DNA of 35,856 nucleotides from Oscillospiraceae bacterium. GTDB taxonomy: Bacteria; Bacillota; Clostridia; Oscillospirales; Oscillospiraceae. Below are positions 15,579 through 24,278 of the stretch, in pieces. The notes under the pieces are model-generated. The model had not been told where the DNA came from and searched no databases. It worked only from the letters and a program-made list of their open reading frames with translations. The stretch covers positions 1-35,856 of the forward strand of contig JAGBAT010000068.1 in NCBI GenBank assembly GCA_017938835.1, given 5' to 3'. The stretch's first letter is position 1. Every line of letters starts with the position of its first letter. The position numbers and the translations under genes are program-made.

Positions 15579-16131
15579 GATTCGCTTCCTCTATCTGTAT
15601 GTTCGTCAGCGTACAAGTCGCTTTCACGATCCCGTCCTCCGCCAGCGTAGCAGCAACAGGGTCATACATTTCATTGATCCAGAGCGTAACCGATATGACA
15701 TCGTCATAAATCAGCATGGCAGCCAGCAGATTTTCCTCAAACCAGACAGAATCCACCGTGCCGGTTTCCAGCGTTTCCCACACCATAGGCACCGCACTGA
15801 TGGGTACGATCCCACTGCCCGTCAGGTCTCCGGTGGTCAGGATAGCACCGTCATATTCCAACTCCGAGGCATCTTCCCCAATGCGGGCGGTGATGCCCGA
15901 CACAAATTCCGGTTCCCTCACCAGCACTGTCCAGATCTCACCGTCATAGGAATAATCCAGTGTGTACTCCTCCACAGTCTCGCCAAAGTCTGCCTGCACC
16001 TGTGCTGTCAGGGAAATGCCTGCTTCTGTCAGGCGGCTGCGCGCCGATTCAAATTTCTGTTCCTTGGTACTTCCGCAGCCCGTCAGCACCAGACAAAGTA
16101 TCATTAGTGCGGAACAAATGAGTTTCCGCAT
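15520..16131 (-). CDS. Lipoprotein of the alr operon (YdcC/LolA-like position)
   Basis: The 203-residue protein has a lipoprotein signal: basic MRK, hydrophobic core, and lipobox L-T-G-C with the lipidated Cys at residue 19. The mature region is beta-rich and contains repeated 'D-G-x-I-W-T-V' and 'L-x-Y-D-D-V-I' strands, in keeping with the outer-leaflet lipoproteins (LolA/DUF4367-like folds) that occupy this site next to alr in Firmicutes. The C-terminal 20 residues are Gly/Ser/Glu-rich. It starts 6 nt after the nnrD stop and overlaps alr. The function is unknown; an extracytoplasmic role beside alr is inference. Confidence 0.75.
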   Translation of the reverse strand: MRKLICSALMILCLVLTGCGSTKEQKFESARSRLTEAGISLTAQVQADFGETVEEYTLDYSYDGEIWTVLVREPEFVSGITARIGEDASELEYDGAILTTGDLTGSGIVPISAVPMVWETLETGTVDSVWFEENLLAAMLIYDDVISVTLWINEMYDPVAATLAEDGIVKATCTLTNIQIEEANHGTNDETDLGGDQSGESGT

Positions 16132-16137
16132 TGTGAT

Positions 16138-16974
16138 TTACCTTCCGATCATAGGTTTGATAATTTCCGGCAGGGCATCGATCATATCTGAGGGGGTCAT
16201 GGAGTATTCCCCCAACCGCTCAGCACACAGATCCCCCGCTGCACCGTGGATACAGACCCCGGCCAGCACTGCTTGCCATGGGTCGATCTGTCCCAGCAGA
16301 CCGCCGATAATACCTGCCAATACATCGCCGCTGCCGCCGGTGGCCATACCGGGATTTCCTGCGCGGCTGATATACACGCCTTTCTCATCAGGAAATGCGA
16401 TTGCCGTCTCCGGCCCTTTCAGCACAGTGGTACAGCCATACTTTGCAGTGAATGTCGCTGCGGCTTCTGCAGGTGTTTTCCTCAAATCTCCACCTAGTCG
16501 GGCAAATTCTCCCGCATGAGGCGTGATGATCTTCCCCCGCAGCAGGTGCAGGTCATCCTTCACTGCATACAGCGCATCCGCATCGATCACCGTGGGAAGA
16601 TCGCTGTTTGCAATGACATCCCGCGCAAACTGCATGGCATCCTCACCGCGGCCCAGGCCGGGACCAATGATGCACACATCGCTTGCCGCCAGTTTAGTCC
16701 TCACCTGCGCAAAGGTCAATGGTTTTTTCACCGGAAAAGGCATTGGTTCATCCAGTTTGGCCGCCACGATAGGGTATATCTCTTCCGGAACCCCAACACT
16801 GACCAGCCCCGCTCCGCTGCGTATTGCCGCACGGGCGCACAGACAGACAGCTCCGGTGTAGCCCACACTGCCTCCGAGAATCAGCAGCTTACCGTAATTG
16901 CTTTTATGCGTATTGCTCTTTCGTACCGGCAAAGTCATTTCGACCGCGGCAATTTCCATCACTGCCATATTCAC
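16138..16974 (-). CDS. nnrD: ADP-dependent NAD(P)H-hydrate dehydratase
   Basis: This protein of about 278 residues belongs to the carbohydrate-kinase (ribokinase-like) fold family that repairs hydrated NADH and NADPH using ADP. Visible motifs are 'GKLLILGGSVGYTGA' near the N-terminus, 'VIDADAL', 'ITPHAGEFARL', 'KGPETAIAFP' and the anion-hole/catalytic 'ATGGSGDVLAGIIGGLL'. It is a stand-alone dehydratase: the NnrE epimerase domain that is fused N-terminally in many bacteria is absent. I chose the GTG at 16974 because GGGAGG lies 8 nt upstream; a GTG three codons earlier abuts that site. It leads the alr operon. Confidence 0.92.
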   Translation of the reverse strand: MNMAVMEIAAVEMTLPVRKSNTHKSNYGKLLILGGSVGYTGAVCLCARAAIRSGAGLVSVGVPEEIYPIVAAKLDEPMPFPVKKPLTFAQVRTKLAASDVCIIGPGLGRGEDAMQFARDVIANSDLPTVIDADALYAVKDDLHLLRGKIITPHAGEFARLGGDLRKTPAEAAATFTAKYGCTTVLKGPETAIAFPDEKGVYISRAGNPGMATGGSGDVLAGIIGGLLGQIDPWQAVLAGVCIHGAAGDLCAERLGEYSMTPSDMIDALPEIIKPMIGR

Positions 16975-17003
16975 CGCTGCCACCTCCCGCTTAAAACATA
17001 TAT

Positions 17004-17032
17004 ATTATAGTATTGGCAAAAAAATAAGTCAA
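17004..17032 (-). promoter_or_regulatory. Promoter of the nnrD-lipoprotein-alr-mazF operon
   Basis: On the minus strand TTGACT, a 17-nt spacer and a consensus TATAAT, about 30 nt before the nnrD GTG. It is divergent from the pheST promoter. Confidence 0.88.
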
Positions 17033-17047
17033 TTTCATTCTGTTCTA

Positions 17048-17076
17048 TTGCCAAATTCAGCAGTTTGTGCTATAAA
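17048..17076 (+). promoter_or_regulatory. Promoter of the T-box pheST operon
   Basis: TTGCCA, a 17-nt spacer and TATAAA with TGC immediately upstream (extended -10). Transcription should begin near 17083, just before the T-box leader. Confidence 0.8.
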
Positions 17077-17082
17077 ATAAGA

Positions 17083-17325
17083 GTTATATCCAGAAACTGT
17101 GACCGGGAAGATAGTGAAAGTACCGCAATTCAGAGAAGGACGTCGTAGGCTGTGAGCGTCCCGTTGCGTTTTCGCTTAGTTCGCCCGTGAGTTCCGGCCA
17201 ATCCCCGGCGGCAGCTGACCGTTATCCTGGCGTACAAGAGCGGCTATGTGACAGCCGAATGTGGGTGGTACCGCGGAAGATGTGCTTTCGTCCCTTTAGG
17301 AGGACGGGAGCTTTTTTATTTTTTC
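17083..17325 (+). ncRNA. T-box leader (tRNA-Phe-responsive riboswitch)
   Basis: The conserved T-box sequence (AATGTGGGTGGTACCGCGG) lies at 17258-17276. It is followed by a terminator at about 17284-17325, whose stem (GTCC/GGAC core extended to GCTTTCGTCC with GGACGGGAGC) runs into TTTTTTATTTTTT. Upstream, Stem I shows AGAGA (17132-17136) and GGCTGTGAG, as in canonical T-boxes. Uncharged tRNA-Phe should bind and switch the T-box segment into the antiterminator, allowing pheST transcription. The specifier must be TTC; TTC occurs at several places in Stem I (for example near 17129 and near 17193), and I cannot place it uniquely by eye. Confidence 0.92.
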
Positions 17326-17489
17326 GATTGAACTTCTAAGCAAGATTCCCCGCCTGCGGCGATGGATATGCGGTATCCAGCAGCGCGTTCGTACCTGGCA
17401 CAAAAACAGATTAAATTCTGTGAAGCCATTCTTTTATTTTGTTTATACCAATTTTTAAATAACCCCTTTGAAACGGAGGAAACAATACA

Positions 17490-18515
17490 ATGAAAACTCT
17501 CTTGAGTGAACTGAGACAGCGGGCAGTTGCTGAGCTGACTGCCGCTCAGGATGCTGCCACTCTGGACAGCCTGCGTGTCAAGTACCTGGGCAAAAAAGGT
17601 GAGCTGACCGCTGTGCTGAAGCAGATGGGCAAGCTGTCCGCAGAAGAACGCCCCATCATGGGTCAGCTGGCAAACGAAATTCGTGCTGAGCTGGAAGGCA
17701 CTCTGGAAACCAAGAAGCAGGAGATCGCTGCAAAGGCGCTGGAACTGAAGCTTCAGAGCGAAACGTTGGATGTGACCATGCCCGGCAAGAAGCAGGAGCT
17801 TGGCCGCAAGCACCCCATGTACAATGTACTGGACCAGATCAAGGAAATCTTTATCGGCATGGGCTTTGAGATCGTCGACGGCCCCGAAATCGAGCTGGCT
17901 GACTACAACTTCACCAAGCTGAATATTGACGAAGGTCACCCCTCCAGAGAATGGACCGACACCTTCTACTTTACCGAAGACAGCAAATATCTTCTGCGTA
18001 CCCAGACCTCTCCCATGCAGGTACGTACCATGGAGACCCATCCCCTGCCCATCCGTATGCTGGCTCCCGGCCGCGTATACCGCAAGGATGAAGTGGATGC
18101 TACCCACTCCCCCATGTTCCATCAGATTGAAGGCATGGTCATCGACAAGGGCATTACCATGGCTGACCTGAAGGCGACCCTGAATCTGGTTGTTCAGCAG
18201 ATCTACGGTGAAGGCACCGTGACCCGCTTCCGCCCCCACCACTTTCCCTTCACCGAACCCAGCTGCGAAATGGACATCCAGTGCCACAAGTGCGGCGGCA
18301 AGGGCTGCCCCACCTGCAAGGGCGAAGGCTGGATTGAAATTCTGGGTGCCGGCATGGTGCACCCCAAGGTTCTCTCCGGCTGCGGCATCGACCCCGACGA
18401 ATACTCCGGCTGGGCATTCGGCATGGGTCTGGAACGTCTGGCTATGGGCGAATACAAGATCAATGACCTGCGTCTCATCTTCGAAAACGATGAACGCTTC
18501 CTGAAACAGTTCTAA
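17490..18515 (+). CDS. pheS: Phenylalanyl-tRNA synthetase alpha subunit
   Basis: The 341-residue alpha subunit forms the catalytic part of the PheS2PheT2 enzyme that charges tRNA-Phe. It has an N-terminal coiled coil ('RVKYLGKKGELTAVLKQMG' region), then class II core motifs. Motif 2 is in 'RTQTSPMQVRTM' and 'PGRVYRKDEVDATHSPMFHQIEG', and motif 3 is in 'GWAFGMGLERLAMG'. The internal Cys cluster (C-x2-C-x4-C-x2-C near residues 265-275) is a normal zinc-like feature of many bacterial PheS proteins. The ATG has GGAGG 10 nt upstream. It is transcribed from the T-box leader and followed by pheT after 18 nt. Confidence 0.97.
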   Translation: MKTLLSELRQRAVAELTAAQDAATLDSLRVKYLGKKGELTAVLKQMGKLSAEERPIMGQLANEIRAELEGTLETKKQEIAAKALELKLQSETLDVTMPGKKQELGRKHPMYNVLDQIKEIFIGMGFEIVDGPEIELADYNFTKLNIDEGHPSREWTDTFYFTEDSKYLLRTQTSPMQVRTMETHPLPIRMLAPGRVYRKDEVDATHSPMFHQIEGMVIDKGITMADLKATLNLVVQQIYGEGTVTRFRPHHFPFTEPSCEMDIQCHKCGGKGCPTCKGEGWIEILGAGMVHPKVLSGCGIDPDEYSGWAFGMGLERLAMGEYKINDLRLIFENDERFLKQF

Positions 18516-18533
18516 GAAAGGAGACCGAACGAA

Positions 18534-20942
18534 ATGCTGCTTTCCAGAAAATGGCTGAACGAATTTGTCAGCCTGCCCATTTCCGAAGTGGGCGACCATG
18601 ACTTTGCCGAGGCAATGACCATTTCCGGCTCCAAGGTTGAAGTCACCACCAATCCCGGTGCTGAGATCAAAAACGTTGTCGTTGGCGTTGTCAAGGAGAT
18701 CGTACGCCACGAAAATTCCGACCACATGTGGATCTGCCAGATCGATGTGGGTGCAGAAGAGCTGGTGCAGATCGTAACCGGCGCACAGAACGTCAAAGTC
18801 GGCGACTATGTTCCCGTTGCAATGCACAACTCCTGGCTGCCTGGCGGTGTACACATCACCAAGGGCAAGTTGCGTGGTGTTGTTTCCAACGGCATGCTGT
18901 GCTCCGTAAAGGAACTGAATGTCACCACCCATGACTTCCCCTATGCCATTGATGATGGCATTTTTATCCTCAGTGATGATCCCGAGCTGGCAGGCACTTT
19001 GACTCCCGGCCAGGATATTCTGCCTATCATCGGCGGCGACGACAGCCTTGTTGAATTTGAGATCACGCCCAACCGTCCTGACTGCCTGTGCATGTTGGGT
19101 CTGGCAAGAGAAGCTGCTGTTACCTTCAACAAGCCTCTCATGCTCCACGACCCTGTCGTCAAGGCAGAGGCCGGCGATGACATCAACAACTACGCTTCTG
19201 TTACCATTGAAGACGCAGAGCTGTGCCCCCGCTACACTGCCCGTCTGGTCAAGAACGTCAAAATCGCCCCCTCTCCCCTGTGGATGCGTGAGCGTCTGCG
19301 CGCAGCAGGCATGCGTTCCATCAACAACATCGTTGACATCACCAACTATGTCATGCTGGAACTGGGCCAGCCCATGCACGCATTCGACTTCAGCTGCGTA
19401 GAAGGCGGTCACATCATTGTCCGCCGCGCAAAGGAGGGCGAAACTCTGACCACCATCGAAGGTGCAACCAGACAGCTGACTCCCAACATGCTGGTCATTG
19501 CCGATGAAAACAAGCCCGTTGCTGTTGCAGGCATCAAGGGCGGCGAAAACTCCGAAATTGTGGGCGACACCGCAATGGTTCTGTTTGAGTCCGCAAACTT
19601 CCATGGTCCCACCACCCGCCGCACCGCTACCGCTCTGGGTATGCGTACTGACGCTTCCGCCCGCTTTGAAAAGGGGCTGGACGTAGAAAACACTTATCTG
19701 GCCGTGCAGCGCGCCTGCGAACTGGTGGAAATGCTGGGTGTCGGCGAAGTTGTGGAAGGCGTCATCGACGTCATGCCCAACAAGCGTGAAGCAACCAAGC
19801 TGACTCTGGTTCCCGATAAGATCAACGCTCTGCTGGGTACTGATATTCCCCGCGAGGAGATGGTAAAGTATCTGCTGGATCTGGGCTTCGGCGTAGAAGG
19901 CGATGAGATCACCGTTCCCTCCTGGCGCATGGACGTGGAACACTACTCCGACATCGCAGAAGAAGTTGCCCGTTTCTTCGGCTATAACAACATCCCCAAC
20001 CAAATGGCTGCTTCCGGTGTCAGCGCTGGCGGCTACTCCGAAAAGCAAAAGTTTGAAATGGAGCTGGGCGCTGCCTGCCGTTCCTGCGGCTATGATGAGA
20101 TCATCACCTACTCCTTCATCAGCCCCAACTACTACAACAAAATCAATCTGCCTGAAAACAGCCCCAAGCGTGACTCCTTCAAGATTCTGAATCCTCTGGG
20201 CGAAGATACCTCCATCATGCGCACCACAACCCTGCCTTCCATGCTGGAGATCATCTCCCGCAACTACAACTACCGCAACAAGAGTGCAAAGCTGTATGAG
20301 ATCGGCAAGATCTACCTGAAGCGCGAAGGCGACCTGCTGGCCGACGAACCCCGCATCCTGAGCCTGGGTGCTTACGGCAGCGACATGGACTTCTTCAACA
20401 TGAAGGGTGTCATCGAAACCATCTTCGAACAGTTCCACACTGAGGATGTATGGTTTGAAGCAGATTCCACCAATCCCTCCTACCACCCCGGCCGCTGCGC
20501 AAAGGTATTTGCAGGCGGACAGGAGATCGGTGTATTCGGTCAGATCCATCCTCTGGTCGCAGCAAACTATGGCGTGGATGCTGAGATCTACACCGCAGAA
20601 CTGAGCTTTGATGCCATGATGGCTGTCAAGGGTGGTCTGCCGGTTTACCAGCCCCTGCCCAAGTTCCCCGCTTCCACCAGAGACATCGCTGTGGTCTGCG
20701 ACATTTCCGTTCCTGTGGCAAAGCTGGCACGCTGCATCAAGAATGCAGGCGGCGCTTATCTGGAACAGTGCGATCTGTTCGACGTCTATCAGGGTAAGGG
20801 CGTTGCAGAAGGCAAGAAGTCTGTTGCATTCAACCTGACCCTCCGTGCCGAAGACCGCTCTCTGACCGGTGAAGAAGCTGAAAACACCGTCAAGAAGATC
20901 CTCTCAGCTTTGGAAAAGGAATACAATGCTGTTCTGCGATAA
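18534..20942 (+). CDS. pheT: Phenylalanyl-tRNA synthetase beta subunit
   Basis: The 802-residue beta subunit has the normal domain order: an N-terminal EMAP-type tRNA-binding domain (residues about 40-150, 'ENSDHMWICQIDVG', 'GAQNV'), B3/B4 with the editing region ('NRPDCLCMLGLAREAA', 'AGMRSINNIVDITNYVMLELGQPMHAFD'), B5, the catalytic-like core, and a C-terminal FDX-ACB anticodon-binding domain ending near 'EKEYNAVLR'. The editing domain hydrolyses Tyr-tRNA-Phe. The start ATG follows AAGGAG. Stop and terminator are adjacent. Codon use is highly biased, which also leaves a long open antisense frame that is not a gene. Confidence 0.97.
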   Translation: MLLSRKWLNEFVSLPISEVGDHDFAEAMTISGSKVEVTTNPGAEIKNVVVGVVKEIVRHENSDHMWICQIDVGAEELVQIVTGAQNVKVGDYVPVAMHNSWLPGGVHITKGKLRGVVSNGMLCSVKELNVTTHDFPYAIDDGIFILSDDPELAGTLTPGQDILPIIGGDDSLVEFEITPNRPDCLCMLGLAREAAVTFNKPLMLHDPVVKAEAGDDINNYASVTIEDAELCPRYTARLVKNVKIAPSPLWMRERLRAAGMRSINNIVDITNYVMLELGQPMHAFDFSCVEGGHIIVRRAKEGETLTTIEGATRQLTPNMLVIADENKPVAVAGIKGGENSEIVGDTAMVLFESANFHGPTTRRTATALGMRTDASARFEKGLDVENTYLAVQRACELVEMLGVGEVVEGVIDVMPNKREATKLTLVPDKINALLGTDIPREEMVKYLLDLGFGVEGDEITVPSWRMDVEHYSDIAEEVARFFGYNNIPNQMAASGVSAGGYSEKQKFEMELGAACRSCGYDEIITYSFISPNYYNKINLPENSPKRDSFKILNPLGEDTSIMRTTTLPSMLEIISRNYNYRNKSAKLYEIGKIYLKREGDLLADEPRILSLGAYGSDMDFFNMKGVIETIFEQFHTEDVWFEADSTNPSYHPGRCAKVFAGGQEIGVFGQIHPLVAANYGVDAEIYTAELSFDAMMAVKGGLPVYQPLPKFPASTRDIAVVCDISVPVAKLARCIKNAGGAYLEQCDLFDVYQGKGVAEGKKSVAFNLTLRAEDRSLTGEEAENTVKKILSALEKEYNAVLR

Positions 20943-20956
20943 TTCGACAAATTACG

Positions 20957-20987
20957 ACACCGCTGCCCCACAAGGCGGCGGTGTTTT
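20957..20987 (+). terminator. Rho-independent terminator of pheST
   Basis: An 11-bp stem (ACACCGCTGCC with GGCGGCGGTGT, one T-G pair), a 6-nt loop and a short T-run. Confidence 0.88.
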
Positions 20988-21040
20988 GTCAATTTAAGTA
21001 AATCTGAAACTATTTTGTAAGAATTCTTATGTTTTTTCGC

Positions 21041-21069
21041 TTTACATCTGACGTGTTTTCCTGTATGAT
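21041..21069 (+). promoter_or_regulatory. Promoter of ireB
   Basis: TTTACA, a 17-nt spacer and TATGAT, about 49 nt before the ireB start. Confidence 0.7.
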
Positions 21070-21117
21070 ATGGACAAGTATCAAAGTGACCCATTTGATC
21101 ATAAAGGAGGTATACTG

Positions 21118-21360
21118 ATGGAAGACGTCACCAGAAAGTTTGCTGCGCTGGATCATAAAACCGAGATCAAGGAAATCCTTTCTTCGGTATACGATTCTCT
21201 GCTGGTAAAGGGCTATAATCCCATCAATCAGTTGGTCGGGTACATTATTTCCGAAGACCCCACATACATCACCAACTACAATAATGCCCGTGCCCTCATC
21301 TGCCGCATCGACAGAGACGAGCTGCTGCAGGAATTGCTGGTCAGCTATCTTGGCAAATAA
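21118..21360 (+). CDS. ireB: IreB-family regulatory phosphoprotein
   Basis: This 80-residue protein matches the IreB (DUF965, YrzL) family end to end, with '[20 protein letters not shown]', '[14 protein letters not shown]' and the short C-terminus 'LVSYLGK'. In Enterococcus IreB is a phosphorylated substrate of the IreK Ser/Thr kinase and restrains cephalosporin resistance; in Clostridia its role is likely similar but untested. The ATG at 21118 has AAGGAGG upstream; the frame is open 16 codons further back but without a ribosome-binding site. In most Firmicutes ireB precedes ruvX and a DUF1292 gene; here it is monocistronic, closed by a terminator. Confidence 0.92.
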   Translation: MEDVTRKFAALDHKTEIKEILSSVYDSLLVKGYNPINQLVGYIISEDPTYITNYNNARALICRIDRDELLQELLVSYLGK

Positions 21361-21367
21361 AGAACTT

Positions 21368-21402
21368 CAAGGAAGGTCTTGAAAGACCTTCCTTGATTTT
21401 TT
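21368..21402 (+). terminator. Rho-independent terminator of ireB
   Basis: A perfect 13-bp stem (21368-21380 with 21383-21395) and a T-run ending near 21402. Confidence 0.95.
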
Positions 21403-21484
21403 GCTGCCCGCTAGTCGAAATTCTGCCAAGCCATTCCCGCAATTTCGGCTATTCAATATTTTTCAATTTTCTTAAAATTAGCTA

Positions 21485-21512
21485 TTGACATTTTTCTCAA
21501 AAAGTGTATAAT
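21485..21512 (+). promoter_or_regulatory. Promoter of tRNA-Gln
   Basis: Consensus TTGACA, a 16-nt spacer and a consensus TATAAT. The start point would be only a few nt before the tRNA. Confidence 0.85.
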
Positions 21513-21525
21513 ATCATTTGTTCGT

Positions 21526-21599
21526 AGCGGATTTGTGTAATGGTAGCACACCGGACTCTGACTCCGTTTGTGAGGGTTCGAATCCTTCATCCGCTGCCA
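21526..21599 (+). tRNA. tRNA-Gln (anticodon CTG)
   Basis: Complete cloverleaf: the acceptor stem AGCGGAT pairs with ATCCGCT; D-stem GTGT/GCAC; anticodon loop CTCTGAC with anticodon CTG (reads CAG); T-arm GAGGG-TTCGAAT-CCTTC; discriminator G and encoded CCA. It is a single tRNA with its own promoter and terminators, not part of a tRNA cluster. Confidence 0.96.
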
Positions 21600-21635
21600 C
21601 ACCCCGAATGTGAAAACATTCGGGGTGTTCTTTTT
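21599..21635 (+). terminator. Terminator after tRNA-Gln (first of two)
   Basis: An 11-bp stem (CACCCCGAATG with CATTCGGGGTG), a 6-nt loop and TTCTTTTT. It overlaps the last base of the CCA end. Confidence 0.92.
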
Positions 21636-21659
21636 GCCGCACAGCTGTGCGGCTTTTTT
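21636..21659 (+). terminator. Second, tandem terminator after tRNA-Gln
   Basis: A perfect palindrome, GCCGCACAGCTGTGCGGC, followed by TTTTTT. It is stacked directly behind the first terminator. Confidence 0.85.
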
Positions 21660-21697
21660 GTTTCTCGGACCATTTTTTCAGATTTTCAGTCATCTGA

Positions 21698-21726
21698 TTG
21701 TGCTTTCCCGCTTTTTCGGGTATGCT
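21698..21726 (+). promoter_or_regulatory. Candidate promoter of the MBOAT-DHHW operon
   Basis: TTGTGC, a 17-nt spacer and TATGCT, 30 nt before the ATG. A CCCG/CGGG hairpin lies inside the spacer. Confidence 0.5.
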
Positions 21727-21756
21727 ATATCAAATATCACATAAAAGGAGAACGGT

Positions 21757-23130
21757 ATGCTGTTTTCAAGCATTACATTTTTATATGTCTTTCTGCCGGT
21801 CACACTGCTTGTGTACTATCTTGCACCGAAGCAGGCAAAAAACACCGTATTGCTGATTTCCAGCCTGCTGTTTTATTTCTTTGGCGAGCAGGAATACACT
21901 TTGCTGCTGATCCTTTCCTCCGTATCTGACTATCTCCACGGCCTGTATATCGAATCCCGTCGAGGCACAAAACAGGCACAGGCTGCCCTAGTCAGCTCCA
22001 TTGTCATCAACCTGGGCATGCTGGGCATCTTTAAATATCTGGACTTTTTCATCGGCAGCATCAACAGTCTGCTTGGAACCGCGATCCCCTTGAGCGGACT
22101 GCCGCTGCCCATCGGCATCAGCTTTTTTACTTTCCAGACTATGAGCTACACCATCGACGTGTACCGGGATCAGGCCCATGCAGAGCGCAGCTTCCACAGC
22201 TTCGCCACATATGTCTGCTTGTTCCCGCAGCTGGTAGCCGGCCCTATCGTGCGGTATACCGATATTCAGGCGGAACTCAACGACCGTACACTCACCCTCG
22301 ACCGTTTTGCAGCAGGCGCACGACGCTTCGCCGTGGGGCTGGGGAAAAAGGTGCTGATTGCAAACCTGCTGGGCGAGCTGGTATCGGTTTATCAGAACAC
22401 TCCAAATCAGACCGTTCTGTTTGCATGGGTCAGTGCGCTGGCCTATGCCCTGCAGATCTATTATGACTTCTCCGGTTACAGCGATATGGCAATCGGACTT
22501 GGCCACATGCTGGGCTTTACTTTCCCGGAAAACTTCCGGTATCCGTTCTGTTCCAGAAATATCACTGAATTCTGGCGGCGATGGCACATGACCATGAGCT
22601 TCTGGTTCCGTGATTATGTCTACATCCCGCTGGGGGGGAACCGCTGCAGCAGTATGCGATGGATTTTCAATGTGATGACCGTATGGCTGCTGACCGGCCT
22701 GTGGCATGGAGCAGCATGGAACTTTGTGGCATGGGGACTGTGCTATGGTCTCATCCTGCTTGCAGAAAAGTTCTTCCTGAGAAATATCCTTGACCGCATC
22801 GGGCCACTGACCTATGTGTATCAGTGGATCATTACCATGGTCATGTTCACCATCTTCAATGGCGTGGATGTGCTTGAAACGCTGGGCATCATGTTCGGTG
22901 GTGCAGCTTTGGTGGATCCCACCGCAGTGTACTATCTGAAAAGCTATGCCGTGGTGCTGGTCATGGGGATCATCGGTGCAGCCCCCGTGGTAAAGCATAT
23001 CGCCGAAAAAGTGGAACACTCCCCCGTTGTCACAGTCTTGGAGCCGCTCCTGACTGCAGGGCTTTTAATTCTTTCCACTGCCTATCTCATTGACGGGTCC
23101 TTCAACCCGTTCCTGTATTTCCGGTTCTAA
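21757..23130 (+). CDS. MBOAT-family O-acyltransferase (AlgI-like)
   Basis: This 457-residue polytopic membrane acyltransferase has about ten hydrophobic helices. Family hallmarks are the N-terminal 'LFSSITFLYVFLPVTLLVYY', 'PIGISFFTFQTMSYTIDVYR', 'FPQLVAGPIVR', 'DFSGYSDMAIGLG', 'WRRWHMTMSFWFRDYVYIPLGG' (His 277) and 'TGLWHGAAW' with the putative catalytic His 317. It moves acyl groups, usually acetyl, across the membrane to an external acceptor. With the AlgX/DHHW-like partner downstream it most likely O-acetylates a cell-surface polysaccharide or teichoic acid; the acceptor is unknown. The ATG follows AAAAGGAG. The two genes form one operon. Confidence 0.92.
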   Translation: MLFSSITFLYVFLPVTLLVYYLAPKQAKNTVLLISSLLFYFFGEQEYTLLLILSSVSDYLHGLYIESRRGTKQAQAALVSSIVINLGMLGIFKYLDFFIGSINSLLGTAIPLSGLPLPIGISFFTFQTMSYTIDVYRDQAHAERSFHSFATYVCLFPQLVAGPIVRYTDIQAELNDRTLTLDRFAAGARRFAVGLGKKVLIANLLGELVSVYQNTPNQTVLFAWVSALAYALQIYYDFSGYSDMAIGLGHMLGFTFPENFRYPFCSRNITEFWRRWHMTMSFWFRDYVYIPLGGNRCSSMRWIFNVMTVWLLTGLWHGAAWNFVAWGLCYGLILLAEKFFLRNILDRIGPLTYVYQWIITMVMFTIFNGVDVLETLGIMFGGAALVDPTAVYYLKSYAVVLVMGIIGAAPVVKHIAEKVEHSPVVTVLEPLLTAGLLILSTAYLIDGSFNPFLYFRF

Positions 23131-23143
23131 AGGAGGGCATCAC

Positions 23144-24244
23144 ATGAAACTGCGAAGTATTTTGACCTCCCTGGCATTTGCTCTGCCGCTGCTTCTGCTG
23201 GCGCTGTTCCATATTGTGCTGCCGGACAGCGATGTCTCTGTCACAGAGCGCAGGACATTGGAACAGCTTCCCGCATTCAGCAGCAAAGCCATCATAGACG
23301 GCAGCTACGGTGAGAAACTGGAGGAGTATCTGCTGGACCAGTTCCCTCTCCGGGATAACCTGCGCAGCCTAAAGGCCTTCTGGCAGTTCGACGTTTACAA
23401 ACAATTGGACAACAATGATATTTATCGCGTTCATGATCAGGTCTGCAAGCTGGACAGCGTGTTGAAAACAGAGGAAGTAACTGCCCTTATCCGCAATACC
23501 AACAAAATATATGAAAATTATCTGCAGGGCATGAATGTGTTCTTTGCACTGATCCCCGACAAAAACTATTTTGTCGCTGAACCAAACGGATATCCTGCTC
23601 TAGACTATGCCCAAATGGAACAACTGCTGCAGAGTGGATTGAACAATGAGATTTCCTATCTGGGCATGACACCGTTCCGCGCGCTGACTATTGATGACTA
23701 CTATCGCACAGACATCCACTGGATGCAGCAAAGCCTACAGCCCGTTGTGGACAGCATCACAACTGCGCTGGGCACCGGCTCTGCTGACTTATCAACTTAC
23801 ACCTCATCGAATCACACGCCGTTCTATGGCAGCTACTACGGACAGTCTGCGCTGAACATGAAACCGGACGTTTTGACCACCCTATCCAACGCAGTCACAG
23901 ATGGCTGTATCGTCACTGGGCCGGAGCTGGACGAGGAGCAGCCCGTATACAACCAAGCAGATTTTCAGGATATGGACGGCTACAATATTTTTCTGGGTGG
24001 CCCACAGGGCATTGTCACCGTGGCGAACCCGAACGGCACCACAGGAAGAGAGCTTGTGATTTTCCGTGACTCCTTTGCCTCCAGCCTGGCACCCCTGCTG
24101 ATGGAAAGCTATGACACCATCACCCTCATTGACCTGCGGTATCTGGCAAGCGTAAATGTAGGCAAATTTATCGAGTTTACCAATCAAGACATCCTATTCC
24201 TGTACAGCACCACATTGGCCAACAGTGGAAAACTACTAAAATGA
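23144..24244 (+). CDS. DHHW/AlgX-like SGNH protein, partner of the MBOAT acyltransferase
   Basis: The 366-residue protein has an N-terminal uncleaved signal anchor ('ILTSLAFALPLLLLALFHIVLP', about 7-28) and an extracellular domain. It carries D190-x-H192-W ('TDIHW'), the AlgX/AlgJ-type D-x-H catalytic pair, and a serine in 'RDSF' (S310), the probable nucleophile. By analogy with alginate O-acetylation, the MBOAT protein passes acetyl groups to this protein, which transfers them to the polymer. The start ATG at 23144 is preceded by AAAGGAGG, 13 nt after the MBOAT stop. Annotation as a DHHW family protein is likely; the exact substrate is not predictable. Confidence 0.85.
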   Translation: MKLRSILTSLAFALPLLLLALFHIVLPDSDVSVTERRTLEQLPAFSSKAIIDGSYGEKLEEYLLDQFPLRDNLRSLKAFWQFDVYKQLDNNDIYRVHDQVCKLDSVLKTEEVTALIRNTNKIYENYLQGMNVFFALIPDKNYFVAEPNGYPALDYAQMEQLLQSGLNNEISYLGMTPFRALTIDDYYRTDIHWMQQSLQPVVDSITTALGTGSADLSTYTSSNHTPFYGSYYGQSALNMKPDVLTTLSNAVTDGCIVTGPELDEEQPVYNQADFQDMDGYNIFLGGPQGIVTVANPNGTTGRELVIFRDSFASSLAPLLMESYDTITLIDLRYLASVNVGKFIEFTNQDILFLYSTTLANSGKLLK

Positions 24245-24276
24245 GAAAGAACCTCACAACTGTGAGGTTCTTTCTC
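24241..24276. terminator. Bidirectional terminator between convergent genes
   Basis: A palindrome with a 17-bp stem (ATGAGAAAGAACCTCACA with TGTGAGGTTCTTTCTCAT). It overlaps the stop of the DHHW gene and ends just before the stop of the convergent GNAT gene. Confidence 0.85.
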
Positions 24277-24278
24277 AT

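Noticed and set aside
17316-20549. A 1077-codon open frame on the minus strand across pheST
   Set aside because: It is antisense to two certain genes and has no ribosome-binding site or homology. It is open because pheS and pheT use almost no codons whose complement is a stop.
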